Source: Lepus europaeus (Eukaryota > Chordata > Mammalia > Lagomorpha > Leporidae). Taken from it: DNA of 64,000 nucleotides. Shown here in pieces: positions 13,197 to 24,860 of the stretch; the first letter of the stretch is position 1, and each line of letters opens with the position of its first letter. The stretch is taken from positions 80,113,502-80,177,501 of the forward strand of contig NC_084831.1 in assembly GCF_033115175.1 (NCBI RefSeq), in the 5' to 3' direction. The notes under the pieces were generated by a model. It ran no database searches. It was given only the letters and a program-made list of their open reading frames with translations, and had not been told where the DNA came from. A program made the position numbers and the translations under genes.

Positions 13197-13545
13197 AGTG
13201 GGCATTGTGGAGCAGCAGGTTAAGCCACCATGGCACCAGCATCCCATCCCCAAATGTTCATCTGAGTCCTGGGTACTGTGCTTTTAACCCAGCTTCCTGC
13301 GAATATGCCTGGAAAGCAGTGGAAAATAACTCAAGTACTTGAGTTCCTGCCACAATTTAAGAGATCCAGATGGAGAGTTCCTGACTCCTGGTTTCAGCCT
13401 GGCCCAGCCTTGTCTACTGTTTGTATTTGGGGAGTGAAAAGCAAATGAGAACTTTCTCTCTCTCTCTCTCTCTTGCTTTCGCTCTTGCTCTCTCTGTCTT
13501 TCTATCTCATTCTGCCTTTCAAATACGTAAGTAAATCTTTAAAAA
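13197..13545 (+). mobile_element. Older CSINE, + strand
   Basis: Head gagtgggcattgtggagcag, body, (TC)n, and tail tctgcctttcaaatacgtaa. Flanked by tatgcacac copies near 13187 and 13546. Confidence 0.85.
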
Positions 13546-13557
13546 TTATGCACACCA

Positions 13558-13880
13558 GGGCTAGCACTGTAGCATAGTAGGCTAAGCCTCAACCTGTAGT
13601 GCTGTTATTCCTATGTGTGTCCATTCTAGTCCTGGCTGCTCCACTTCTGATCCGTCTCACTGCTGGTTGCCTGGGAAATCAGCAGAGGATGGCTCAAGTG
13701 CTTGGGGCCCTGAAACCACATAGGAGATCTAGAAGAAATTCCTGACTCCTGGCTTTGGATCTGCCCAGCTCTGGCTCTTGCGGCCATTTATGGAATGAAC
13801 CAGCAGATAGAAGACTTTGCTTTCTGTTTCTCCCACTGTATGTAACTCTGCCACTCAAATAAATAAATAAATCTTCTAAA
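13558..13880 (+). mobile_element. Older CSINE, + strand, directly after the previous one
   Basis: Head agggctagcactgtagcata, diverged body, and tail actcaaataaataaataaatc. Same orientation as its left neighbour and separated from it by only a dozen bases. Confidence 0.85.
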
Positions 13881-14649
13881 AAAGGCACATCAACTAACAT
13901 GTCTATCTAGATATATTTTTGCATTCCAGCATATAATTGAGAAAGGTCTTCATTATAGCATAGTTTTTAAAGAGTGAGACTGAAAAAGAAAATCTAAGCA
14001 CCCAGTAGCAGGAACTAGACAAATAAGATAGGGTGTATTCGTGTGATGGACTCACACAACAGCTAAAAGAAATAAATGACGTCTATCTCTAATCTGTATT
14101 AAACATATCTAAAATATAACAAACTCCCTGGGGATGCCAGAGCCATTGGTCCATAGACCAGTATTTGAATAGCATGATGCTACACAGTCAGATAATCTGG
14201 AAAATTACATGGTAATTACAATCTTCTAGGGCTTTTGATAAAAATTTTGCTTTTCTGATAAAAGACTGACATTGTTGGGGCCATCACATTCATCTGTTTA
14301 TAGCAGGTTATGGAGCCTGGAGCTACAACAGGTACCATGAGTAGCAAGTCACCAGTAGAAGAACAAGAGAAAGAGCCTGTGTCCTTGACGCTGTCATTAA
14401 GCCACTGCAACCCTACACTGCCTTATAACAAAAATAAATCCACATGAGGTCTAGCCATTATGAATCACATTTTATAACTGAAAGTATTCCTAGTGAATAT
14501 GTGAGTGTAGATTGGTGTACTAATATATGCTGAATGGAAAAAAATGGCAAGATAAGGAGAGGGAAGAACAGTAAAGGATCTCATGATCCAAACTATGGTA
14601 AACTTCTTAAATAAGCAAAGATCTACTGTAGACTAACGATCCTGAGCCT
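13881..14649. other. Intergenic, no gene
   Basis: AT-rich sequence; nothing recognised. Confidence 0.4.
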
Positions 14650-15115
14650 TCATTTTAGAAAGATTGTTTCAAAAGCAGTTTTAGGTTCACAGCAAAATTG
14701 GGATGACAATCAGGAGAGTTCCTGTATCTCTCCTATTGTCTCCTGTGCAGAGGTGTCACCATTATCACCATCACCACCCAGGCAGTGCAATGACCCTGCA
14801 CTGATGTGTCACAGTTCACATTAGGGTTCACTCTCAGTGCTATACATTTTATAGGTTTGACACATGTATAATGGCATACATCATCGAATATTTTCAGTGC
14901 CCTAAAAATCCTCGGTCCTCGGCCCATTCACCTTTTCCCAGATGCCCAATTCCTGGCAACCACTGATCTTTTTCTATTTCCAGAGTTTTCCCATTTCCAG
15001 AATGCCAAATAGTTGGCATTAAACAGTATGTAATTATATGCTATGTACACCTTAAAGTACAGTATGGACAGCTTTTGTAACTGTCCTACAGTCTTGCATG
15101 TTCTCTTCTATTTTC
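14650..15115 (+). mobile_element. Ancient L1 3' UTR-like fragment
   Basis: Words typical of an old mammalian L1 3' region: ttaggttcacagcaaaattg, cacattagggttcactctca, tttgacacatgtataatggc, tgccctaaaaatcctc and cctggcaaccactgatcttt. Strongly diverged. The subfamily was not assigned. Confidence 0.6.
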
Positions 15116-15384
15116 TTCAGTCCTTGTTCTCTTTGATTTTCAGTTTGGAAAGCTTTTACTGACAAAGTCTCAAACTCAGTCTTTGTTCAGCTGTGAGGAG
15201 TCTACTACTAAGTCCACCAAAGCTGTTTTTCATTTCTATGTCAATGTTTTGATCTCTAGAATATCTTTCTGATTATGAGCATTTCCATCTCTCTGCACAT
15301 GTGACCCTTCTGTTCTTACAAGCTGTCCCCTTTATCCATTATAGCCATTAGTATGATAATGACTCTTTTAAAAGATTTATTTAT

Positions 15385-15641
15385 TGGGGCCAGTGCTGTG
15401 GCATAGAAGGTAAAGCCATCGCCTGAAGTTCCGGCATCCCATATGGGTGCCAGTTCTAGTCCCGGCTGCTCCACTTATGATCCAGCTCTCTGCTATGGCC
15501 TGAGAAAGCAGTAGAAGATGGCCCAAATCCTTGGGCCCTGCACCCACGTGGAAGACTCAGAAGAAGCTCCTGGCTCCTGGCTCCAGATCAGTGCAGCTCC
15601 AGTCCTTGCGGCCAATTGAGGAGTGAATCATCGGATGGAAG

Positions 15642-15681
<40 letters not shown>

Positions 15682-15727
15682 CTCCTTTCTCTGTGTAACT
15701 CTGACTTTCAAGTAAATAATCTTTAAA
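15385..15727 (+). mobile_element. CSINE1-type SINE, + strand, inserted in the tail of a minus-strand SINE
   Basis: Head ggggccagtgctgtggcata, body, long (TC)n at about 15645-15677, and tail ctgactttcaagtaaataat. The T-rich stretch before it (15366-15384, ttttaaaagatttattta) looks like the split tail of the minus-strand SINE that follows. Confidence 0.9.
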
Positions 15728-15737
15728 AAATATTTTA

Positions 15738-16047
15738 AATATATTTATTTATTTTGAAAGTCAGAGTTAGGCAGAGAGAGAGAGAGAAGTCTTTCATCTG
15801 CTGGTTCACTCCCAAGATGGCTGCAACAGCCAGAGCTGTACTTATCTGAAGCCAGAAGCCAGGAGTTTCTTCTGGATCTCCCACGCAGGTGCAGGGGCCC
15901 AAGGACGTGGGCCATCTTGTACTGATTTCCCAGGTCAAGGCAGAGAGCTGGATTGGAAGTGGAGCAGCTGCGTCTCGAACTGGCACTCATATGGAATGCC
16001 AGCACTGCAGGTGTCGGCTTTACCTGCTAAGCCACAGCACTGACACC
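15738..16047 (-). mobile_element. CSINE1-type SINE, minus strand
   Basis: Starts atatatttatttattttgaa agtcagagttaggcagagag and ends with the reverse head ctaagccacagcactgacac. It forms an inverted, tail-to-tail pair with the preceding SINE. Confidence 0.9.
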
Positions 16048-16049
16048 AT

Positions 16050-16872
16050 CAATGATTAGTTTATTTTTAATTTTTGTTCTTTGTTAATATAAAAAGAAGA
16101 GACTTCATATATTTCATAAATACAATCCTAAGAACATAACAATATCTCCCCTCCCCTCCTCCTTCTTTCCTTTTTTCTTTAAATTTTTGCAATGACATAT
16201 TTTGGGTTTGTTTTTGTTTTTGTTTTTGTTTTTTGACAGGCAGAGTGGATAGTGAGAGAGAGAGACAGAGAGAAAGGTCTTCCTTTTTGCCGCTGGTTCA
16301 CCCTCCAATGGCCGCTGTGGCTGGCGCATCTCGCTGATCCGAAGCCAGGAGCCAGGTGCTTCTCCTGGTCTCCCATGCGGGTGCAGGGCCCAAGGACTTG
16401 GGCCATCCTCCACTGCCTTCCCGGGCCATAGCAGAGAGCTGGCCTGGAAGAGGGGCAACCGGGATAGAATCCGGCGCCCCAACCGGGACTAGAACCCGGT
16501 GTGCCAGCACCGCAAGGTGGAGGATTAGCCTGTTAAGCCATGGTGCTGGCCCGCAATGACATATTTTGAAGTTACTTTATAATCACATGCTTAATGTTTC
16601 ACCAAATATGGAAAGATTACTGTTCTACAGGAATATAGACAAGGACTATAAACAATAACCAACATAAAATGTCAATTTCACTCATGTATTCAGGGTTTTT
16701 TTGTACACTCTGTATTAGCTACAACAAATCAGAGAAAACACAATATTTGTCATTTTGTGTCCGACTTATTTCACCAAGCATAATGGTCTCCAGTAGCATC
16801 CATTTTATTTCGAAAGATAAGACTTCATTCTTTTTGATGGTTAAGCAGTATTTCTTCATGTAAGTGTACCAA
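16050..16872 (-). mobile_element. 5'-truncated older L1, minus strand (3' UTR and end of ORF2)
   Basis: Read on the minus strand it carries the end of ORF2 (words matching tggatgctactggagaccat) and an older L1 3' UTR. A CSINE interrupts it at 16205-16552. Similar to the fragment at about 44840-45180. Confidence 0.7.
16205..16552 (-). mobile_element. CSINE, minus strand, young-looking
   Basis: (TTTTTG)n start, gacaggcagagtggatagtg, and reverse head at 16552. Perfect 16-bp target-site duplication gcaatgacatattttg at 16189-16204 and 16553-16568. Confidence 0.96.
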
Positions 16873-17249
16873 TTTTTTTAAAATTTCATTTAAGTTACAC
16901 AAATTTCATGTATTTAATTACAGCTTTAGGAATATAGTGACACTTCCCACTCTACCCTTCCTCTCACCCATGTTCCAACCCTACCTCCTCCCTCTCCTAT
17001 CTCCACTATTAATTTTTACCAAAATCTACTTTCAGTTTACCTAATGATCTTAAAGTTAACCCTACACTAAGTTAGAGTCCAAAATAGTACAAAAAAAAAA
17101 AAAAAACACTGTTCTTCAACAGAAAAGAAAAGAGCTATAAACAATCATCAAAATCGTCAAATCTCAAAATGTCCATTTCACTCCAGTACATTACATTTTA
17201 GGTACTCTATTAGTTACCTTAGATCATGTAAACCATATGTATGTTATCT

Positions 17250-19800
17250 GTCTTTTTGAGACTGGCTCATTTCACTAAGTATAATGGTTTCTGGTTACAT
17301 CCACTTTATTGCAAAAGATAGGATTTCATTTTTTAACAGCTGAATAGTATTCTATAGTGTATATATATATATATATATATATACATATATACCATAATTT
17401 CTTTATCCAATCTACCATTGATGGACATGTGGGTTGATTACATATTTTAGTTATTGTGATTTGCTCTAATGAACATAGGTGTACAGATAAATCTTTCATA
17501 TGCTGATTTCTTTTGGATTTGGTAAATTCCCAGGCGTGGGATGGCTGGATCATATGGTAGGTCTATATTCAGATTTTGGAGGTATCTCCATACTGTCTTC
17601 CACAGTGGCTGCACCAGTACACATTCCCACCAACAGTGCACTAGGGTATTCTTTCCCCACATCCTTGCCAGCAGTTGTTCATTGATTTCTATATGAGAGT
17701 ATTTCTACCTAGAGTGAGAAGAAACTTCATGGTGCTTTTGATTTGCATTTCCGTGGTGATAGTGATCCAGAGCATTTTTTCATGTATCTGTTGGCCTTTT
17801 GAATTTCTTGTTTAGAAAAAGGCCTGCTCAAGTCCTTCACAGATTTCTTAACTGGATTATTTGTTTTGTTGTTGTTGAATGTCTTGAGTTCTTTAGATTT
17901 TGGATGTTAACCCTTTATCAGTTGCATAGTTTGAAAATATTTTCTCCCACACTGTCAGTTGCCTCTTCACTTAGCTGAGTGTTTATTTTGCAGTGCAGAA
18001 GCTTCTCAGCTTGATGTAATCCCATTTGTCAATTTTGGCTTTGATTGCCTGTGCTTTTGTGGTCTTTGCCCAAGCCACTGTCTAGCAAAGTTTCCCCAAT
18101 GTTCTCTAGTAATTTGATAGTATTGGATCTTAGGTTTAGGTTTTAGATCCATTTTGAGTAGATATTTGTGGAAGGTGAAAAGTAAGGATCTTGCTTCATA
18201 CTTCACATAGAGATCTAGTTTTCACAGCAGCATTTGTTGAAGATTAAAGACATTGTACATGTTCTAGAGATTTATTTTAGCTACTTTATCAAAGATAAGT
18301 TGGTTGTACATGCATGGATTGATTTCTGGAGTTTCTATTCTGTTCCATTGGTCTACACGTCTGTTTTTGTGCCAGTACCAGGCTGTTTTGATTATAATTG
18401 CCCTGTAGTATGTCTTGAAATCTTGTAATGTGATGCGTTTAGCTTTGTTTTTGTAGTGTAAGAGTTCTTTAGCTATTCGGGGTCTCCTATGTTTCCATAT
18501 GAATTTTATAATCATTTTTCTAGATCTGATAAGAATGTTGTTATTTTGATTGGAATCACATGGAATCTATAAATTGCTTTTGGTAGTATGAACATTTTGA
18601 TGGTCTTGATTCTTTCCAATCCATGAACATGGAAGATTTTTTTACATTTTTTGGTATCTTTTTCTATTTTTTTCCTTAATGTTTTGTAATTTTCATCATA
18701 AATATCGTTGGTATCTTTGATTAAATTTATTCCAAGATATTTGATTCCTTTTGTAGCTATTGTGAATAGGATTAATCTTAAAAGCTCTTTCTCAGCAATG
18801 ACCTTGACTGTGTATACAAAAGCTATTGATTCTTGATTTTTGTGTGTTAATTTTTGTATCCTGCCAACTACCAAACTCTTTTATGAGTTCTAGTAGTCTC
18901 TCAGTGGAGTCTTTTGATCCCGTATATATAGAAAGAATCATGTCATGTGCAAATAGGGATAGTTTGACTTCCTCCATTACAATTTATATCCCTTTCATTT
19001 CTTTTTCTTGTCTAATGGCTCAGGCTAAAACATCCAGGACTATATTAAAAAGCAATGGTGAGATTGGGCATTTTTGTTTGGTTCCAGAAAAGAATTGATA
19101 CCTTCTAATTTTTTCATGTAGGTGCGAGTTATTTAAACTTCTCTTTCAACACTGCTTTTGCTGTATCCCAAAAATTTTGATATATTTTCATCTTCTTTCA
19201 TTTACAGAAAATTTTTGATTTCTCTTTTGATTTCTTCTATGACAAACTCTTCATTCAGAAGCATTTTGTTCAGTCTCCAAGTGTTTGCACATGACCTAGA
19301 GATATTTGAGTTGTCTATTTCTGGCTTCATTCTTTTGTGCTCAGAGAAGATGTGTGGTGTGATTTCAATTTTTTTGAATTTGCTGAGACTTGCTTTGTGG
19401 CCTAGCATATGGTCTCCCTTATAGAAAGTTTCATATACTGGTGGCAAGAATGTGCATCCTGCAACTGTAGGGTAAAAGTTCTGTATATATCAGTTAGGTC
19501 CATTTGGTCATAATGTTGATTAGCTTTCTTATTTCTTTGTTGATTTTCTGCTTCTTTGATCTGTATGTTGATGAAAGTGGGATGTTGAAGTCCCCCATCA
19601 CAATTGTATTGGAGTCTATGTCTATCTTTAGATATATTAAAATTCTTTTAAATAGCCAAGTGCCCTGTAATTGGGTTCATATACATTTATTATAGTCACA
19701 TCTTTCTGTTGAATTGATCCCTTAATCATTACATAGTGGACTTCTTTATCTCTTTTAACAATTTTTGTATTAGAGACTACTTTGTCTAATTTTAGGATGG
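17250..19800 (-). pseudogene. L1 ORF2 relic, minus strand, dead
   Basis: Minus-strand translations give [20 protein letters not shown] (C-terminal ORF2 zinc-knuckle region), LSLFAHDMIL (a decayed FADD reverse transcriptase site) and HMLGHKASLSKFKK (endonuclease). It is split over many frames. Catalytic FADD has become FAHD. Confidence 0.85.
17360..17391. repeat. (TA)n microsatellite
   Basis: About 16 TA units with one interruption (tacatatata), inside the L1 ORF2 relic. Confidence 0.9.
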
Positions 19801-20659
19801 CTACACATGCTCTTTTTTGTTTTGCATTATCATGGAATATCTCTTTCCATCCTTTCACTTTTAGTCTGCATGTATGTGTTGGTGAAGTGTATTTCTTATA
19901 GGCAGCAAATAGATGTCTCTTGTTTTTCAGTCCTTTCAGCCAGTCTGCATCTTTTAACTGGAGAGTTGAGGTATTTACATTCAAAGTGACTATTGATAAG
20001 TAACAACTTGGCCCGGCCATTTTCCCATAAATATTCCTTTTGGTTACTTTGGATTTCTTTTGTACTTTTCCTGGGGGATTTTCTGCCTTCACACTTTCGT
20101 AATGATGGCTATTTTTCTGTGTTTCTGTGTGTAACACACCCTTAAGCATCTTTTGTAAAGCAAGATGAATGGTGAAAAATTCATTCAATTTCTGTTTGTT
20201 ATGGTAGTCTTTCTTTCACCTTCATTCATAAATTAGAGCTTTGCAGGATACAGTATTATTGGTTGACAGTTTTTTTCTCTTAAGACTTGGAGTATGCCTT
20301 GCCATTCTCTCCTAGCCTGAAGGGTTTCTGATGAGAATTCAGCTGTGAGTCTACTTGGAGATCCTCTGAAAGTAATCTGGCATTTCTCTCATGCACATTT
20401 TAGAACCATTTTATGTTATGCTGTGGAAAGTTTGAGTACAATATGTGGTGGTGAAGATCTTTTCTGGTCATGTTTTTTAGTATATGTGCTTCCTATACTT
20501 GGATGTCCATTTCTTTCTCCAAATTGGTGACGTTTTCAGGAATTATTTCACTAAATAGATCTTCTAGTCCATTTTCTCTTTCCATACCTTCAGGAACTCC
20601 TAAGGCCGGTATGTTGGTTTGTTTGACAATACTCCACTGTTTTCAAGTTTTCTAATTTG

Positions 20660-21820
20660 TTCTTTTTTTTTAACTTTTATTTAGTAAATATAAATTTCCA
20701 AAGTACAGTTTATGGATTACAATGGCTCCCCGCCATAACTTCCCTCCCACTCACACTCCTCCCATCTCCCGCTCCCTCTCCCATTCCATTCACATCAAGA
20801 TTCATTTTCAATTATCTTTATATACAGAAGATCGATTAAGTAGATTTCATCAGTTTGCACCCACACAGAATATAAAGTGTAAAATACTGTTTGAGTACTA
20901 GTTATAGCATTACTTCACATTGGACAACACATTAAGGTCAGAGATCCCACATAAGGAGTAAGTACACAGTGACTCCTGTTGTTGACTTAACAAATTGACA
21001 CTCTTGTTTATGGCGTCAGTAATCTCCCTAGGCTCTAGTCATGAGTTGCCAAGGCTATGGAAGCCTTTTGAGTTTGCAGACATCGATCTTATTCAGACAA
21101 AGTCATAGTCAAAGTGGAAGTTCTCTCCTCCCTTCAGAGAAAGGTACCTCCTTCTTTGATGGTCCGTTCTTTCCACTGGGATCTCACTCGCAGAGATCTT
21201 TCATTTAGGTCTTCTTCTTCTTCTTTTTTTTTTGACAGAGTGTCTTGGCTTTCCATGCCTACAATACTCTCATGGTCTCTTCAGCCATATCCGAATGCCT
21301 TAAGGGCTGATTCTGAGGCCAGAGTGCTGTTTAGGACATCTTCCATTCTATGAGTCTGCTGTGTATCCCGCTTCCCATGATGGATCGTTCTCTCCATTTT
21401 TTATTCTATCAGTTAGTATTAGCAGACACTAGTCTTGTTTATGTGATCCTTTTGACTCTTAGACCTATCAATGTGATCAATTGTGAACTAAAATTGATCA
21501 CTTGGACTAATGAGATGGCATTGGTACATGCCACCTTGATGGGATTGAATTGGAATCCCCTGGCACATTTCTAACTTTATCATTTGGGGCAAGTCAGCTT
21601 CAGCATGTCCCAAATTGTACATCTCCTCCCTCTCTTATTCCCACTCTTATATTTAACAGGGATCACTTTTCAGTTAATTTTAAACACCTAAGAATAATTG
21701 TGTGTTAATTACAGAGTTCAACCAATAGTATTAACTAGAACAAAAAAATACTAAAAGGGATGAAGTATTAAATTATACATCAACAGTCAGGACAAGGACT
21801 GATCAAGTCACTGTTTCTCA
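20660..21820 (-). mobile_element. Younger L1 3' end (5'-truncated), nested in an older L1
   Basis: T-run, then the rabbit-type L1 3' end (aaatttccaaagtacagttt) and 3' UTR in minus orientation, ending near ctgatcaagtcactgtttct. ORF1 sequence of the host L1 resumes on the right. Short flanking similarity (attTgttct/attgttctt) may be the target-site duplication. It carries only one copy of a 3' UTR unit that is doubled in two other L1s here. Confidence 0.85.
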
Positions 21821-22102
21821 TTGTTCTTGTTTTTATTGTTGTTGTTATTGTTGTTTTTCTGATTGAAATATTTCTAAAGATTTGTCTTCTAGTCCAGATA
21901 TTCTTTCTTCTGCCTCACAAAGTTTGTTGTTAGGGATTTCCACTGTATTTTTATTTGCTGTATTGAATTTTTCATTTATAATATTTCATATTTATTGCTC
22001 TTTAAAAATTTCAATTTCATGGGGAAAATTTTTGTTCATGTCATGTATGGATTTCTTTAATTCATGGATTTGCTTCTGCTTGCTTTTAAGTAATCCTATG
22101 TT

Positions 22103-22437
22103 GTTGTTGTTGTTGTTTTTTTGTGTTGTTTTTTTTTTGACAGATAGTTAGACAGTGAGAGAGAGAGACAGAGAGAAAGGTCCTCCTTCTGTTGATTCAC
22201 TCCCCAAATGGCCACCACGGTTGGCGCTGCCCCTATCCAAAGCCAGGAGCCAGGTACCCCCTCCTGGTCTCCCATGCGGGTGCAGGGGCCCAAGCACGTG
22301 GGCCATCCTCCACTGCCTTCTTGGGCCACAGCAGAGAGCTGGACTGGAATAGGAGCAACCGGGACTAAAACCCGGTGCCCATATGGGATGCCGGCACCGC
22401 AGGAGGAGGATTAACCAAGTGAGCCACGGAACCAGCC
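22103..22437 (-). mobile_element. CSINE, minus strand, nested in the older L1
   Basis: (TTG)n and T-run, gacagatagttagacagtga, and reverse head gagccacggaaccagcc. Perfect 15-bp target-site duplication aagtaatcctatgtt at 22088-22102 and 22438-22452. Confidence 0.96.
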
Positions 22438-22904
22438 AAGTAATCCTATGTTTAATCTTCTGAATTTCATTTCTGGCATTTCATCAACTTCTTAATCTTC
22501 ACATTCTAATATTGAAATGTTGTTGTGTTACCCTGTGGGTGTCAAGGTGTCTTTTTTCTTTTTGTTTCTTGAATTTTTGCATTTTTTAGGCGTTTGTGGA
22601 GTTACTTGTTGGGTTTTTCCTCTGATGCTTTTACCTTTGAGCTATGTCTCTATGGCTTAGTGGAATGTCTGTGCTTTCATGAATATCAGGTGGTGTGTGC
22701 TGGATTTGGCCTTAAAGCTCTGGTCAGTGTTCCAGGGTAAAACAAGTATCCAGGCTAATACCCAAGTTGAGCATAACCTCTTCTTGTTAGCAGAGAAGGG
22801 GGATTGGTCACCTCTATTGGTGTTATCACCTCCTCATCTCCTCTCCTCCAAGCTGAACAATGTCCAGAAGTTATCTCCCAGTGAGTAATACTCATCACAC
22901 CCCA

Positions 22905-23136
22905 GTTGGACACAACTGCTGGTGCTGCGCTGATTCGAAGCCAGGAGCCAGGAGCTTCTTCCAGGTCTCCCACGTGAGTGCCAGGGCCCAAGGTTTTGGG
23001 CCATTTTCTACTGCTTTCTCAGGCCACAGCAGAGATCTGGATCAGAAGTGGAGCAGCAGGACTTGAACCAGCGGCCATATGGGATGCTGGCACTACAGAC
23101 GGCATCTTTACCTGCTACACCACAGCACCAGCCCCA
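22905..23136 (-). mobile_element. CSINE1-type SINE, minus strand, missing its tail
   Basis: Starts at ctgctggtgctgcgctgatt and ends with the reverse head ctacaccacagcaccagccc. Its head part (23057-23136) is included in the left arm of the inverted duplication. Confidence 0.85.
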
Positions 23137-23370
23137 TACAATTCTTGATAGACATGATGTACTGTGAAAAAGAAACTGCAGTAAATAGCCTTTAGTTTTA
23201 TAGTGATGAGGTGCAGGGAAAGGGAATCATCTATGTCCTTATGACTAGGTCTCAGTATTTTAATCATCCTATGCCTTTGGATTGTGATCTTCAAAACTGT
23301 GCTGCAGGCTTCTCTCTCTTCTTAGATGGGACTGGGTGGTTCCCGTTGATGAGCTGGGGATTTTCCTTCC
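23057..23370 (+). repeat. Left arm of a 314-bp inverted duplication
   Basis: The reverse complement is found at 24310-24623 with the same length, no gaps and three mismatches seen by eye (about 99 percent identity). The arm consists of a SINE head (23057-23136) and unique-looking sequence. The SINE continues beyond the left edge (22905-23056), so this is probably the original copy. Confidence 0.95.
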
Positions 23371-24025
23371 CCCAACATCAGTCTGGCTCTGATAACCCCC
23401 CACTCTGGTTGACTAGTTTATCCTGTGGCTGAGCCTTAATAATAAAAAAGTGCTGTGAAATATTTCAACATGGTTCTGCTTCTCTTCGCCTGCTGAAGGC
23501 ATGTACATTTTCTTCTGGTATTACTGTGAGAACCTGGCCAAGTTTCTGGAGGTAAAACTCACAGAGGTATGGGAACCCCAGCTTCACTGGGTCACCCTGA
23601 ACTTTCCAACTCGTAGAGGCGTCCGCATTGAGTGTGCAGCAATTTGTCAAGCACAGTGCAATCTTGGCACTAGCTCTCATGGAGGCTTCCATGCATAAGT
23701 CTCTCCTGGAAGCTGGCACCCTCTGTATCACCTGTTTCTCCTGTATCTCCTATAGACTGAAGAAAAACTGATGTTTTTTCAGACTGCTAAGCATTGCACT
23801 TGTTTTTTGGATAGAGTAACCATGTCTAAGTTCCTTACATGCAAAACTGAAAAGCAGGAGTCATGCGTATTTTTTTCAAAAGTAAGTAGTAATTTTTTTT
23901 AATGTCAAAAGAATGCCAACTCCTCAACTCACATACATAGAATCAATAATTTTTGTGCTTTTAGTACTCTGCCATATGTCAGGCAGTGTTCTAAATTATG
24001 TGTGTCTGTGTGTGTATTTTAATTA

Positions 24026-24060
<35 letters not shown>

Positions 24061-24309
24061 ACACTTCCATCTGCTTGTTCTCCCCCAAAATGCCCACAAT
24101 GGCCAGAGATGGCTGGAGCCAAAGCTGTTCACTGGGAGCTCATTCCAGGTCTCCCACATATGTGGTGGGAACTCCATTACTTGATCCATTATCTGCTTCA
24201 TCCTAGGGTCTACATTAGCAGGAAGTTGGGAGTCAGGAGCTGGAGCTGGGAATTGAATACAAGCATTTATGATGCAGGTGTCTTAACCTTTAAGCTTATA
24301 ACCTCTCCT
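23371..24309. other. Spacer between the inverted arms, no gene
   Basis: 939 bp. The left part (23371-24010) is of unknown nature; some of it may be old L1 5' UTR or LTR sequence. The right part holds an old CSINE-related repeat. No coding exon was recognised. Confidence 0.5.
24018..24300 (-). mobile_element. Old CSINE-related repeat, minus strand
   Basis: (GA)n, then aggtctcccacatatgtggt, attagcaggaagttgggagt and gagctgggaattgaatacaa, the body of an older C-repeat variant that is also present at 62128-62455. Confidence 0.75.
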
Positions 24310-24623
24310 GGAAGGAAAATCCCCAGCTCATCAACGGGAACCACCCAGTCCCATCTAAGAAGAGAGAGAAGCCTGCAGCACAGTTTTGAAGATCACAGTC
24401 CAAAGGCATAGGATGATTAAAATACTGAGACCTAGTCATAAGGACATAGATGATTCCCTTTCCCTGCACCTCATCACTATAAAACTAAAGGCTATTTACT
24501 GCAGTTTCTTTTTCACAGTACATCATGTCTATCAAGAATTGTATGGGGCTGGTGCTGTGGTGTAGCAGGTAAAGATGCCGTCTGTAGTGCCAGCATCCCA
24601 TATGGCTACTGGTTCAAGTCCTG
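24310..24623 (-). repeat. Right arm of the 314-bp inverted duplication
   Basis: Inverted copy of 23057-23370. It ends inside a SINE head (ggggctggtgctgtggtgta to ggttcaagtcctg at 24623) and then runs straight into (TA/CA)-rich sequence. The rest of the SINE is missing here, so this arm is probably the derived copy. Confidence 0.95.
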
Positions 24624-24715
24624 TGTATACATATACACACAAACACATATGTACACAGATATACGTATATGTGCATTTCATATATATATATATATGTATA
24701 TATATACACATCTAT
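24624..24715. repeat. TA/CA-rich simple repeat
   Basis: Alternating purine-pyrimidine sequence (tatacatatacacacaaaca, then (TA)n), beginning exactly at the end of the inverted arm. Confidence 0.85.
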
Positions 24716-24737
24716 ATTTCCCTTAAATCCTATAATT

Positions 24738-24860
24738 ACTCTTTGAAGCAAGTTATCTTATTATCCCTACTCTACTGATGAAGTAATTGAGGCACGGGAA
24801 GATTAAGCAGCCTAACCAAGTTCACACACCTACTAAGTCATGAAAATGGGTTTTGAACTT
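24738..24860 (-). repeat. MIR, minus strand
   Basis: Words attatccctactctactgat, gaagtaattgaggcacggga and acctactaagtcatgaaaat match the reverse complement of the MIR core. Confidence 0.7.

Larger units (their letters stand above)
16876..22890 (-). mobile_element. Long older L1, minus strand, with nested insertions
   Basis: From left: 3' UTR (16876-17240), ORF2 antisense (about 17250-19800), ORF1 antisense (about 20010-20660 and 21820-22130), then 5' end sequence to about 22890. It is interrupted by a younger L1 3' end (20660-21820) and a CSINE (22103-22437). Coding parts are broken by many stops. The upper boundary is uncertain because the 5' UTR is diverged. Confidence 0.8.

Noticed and set aside
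17360..17391. (TA)n tract as a promoter TATA cluster
   Set aside because: It lies within a dead L1 ORF2 and is a plain microsatellite.
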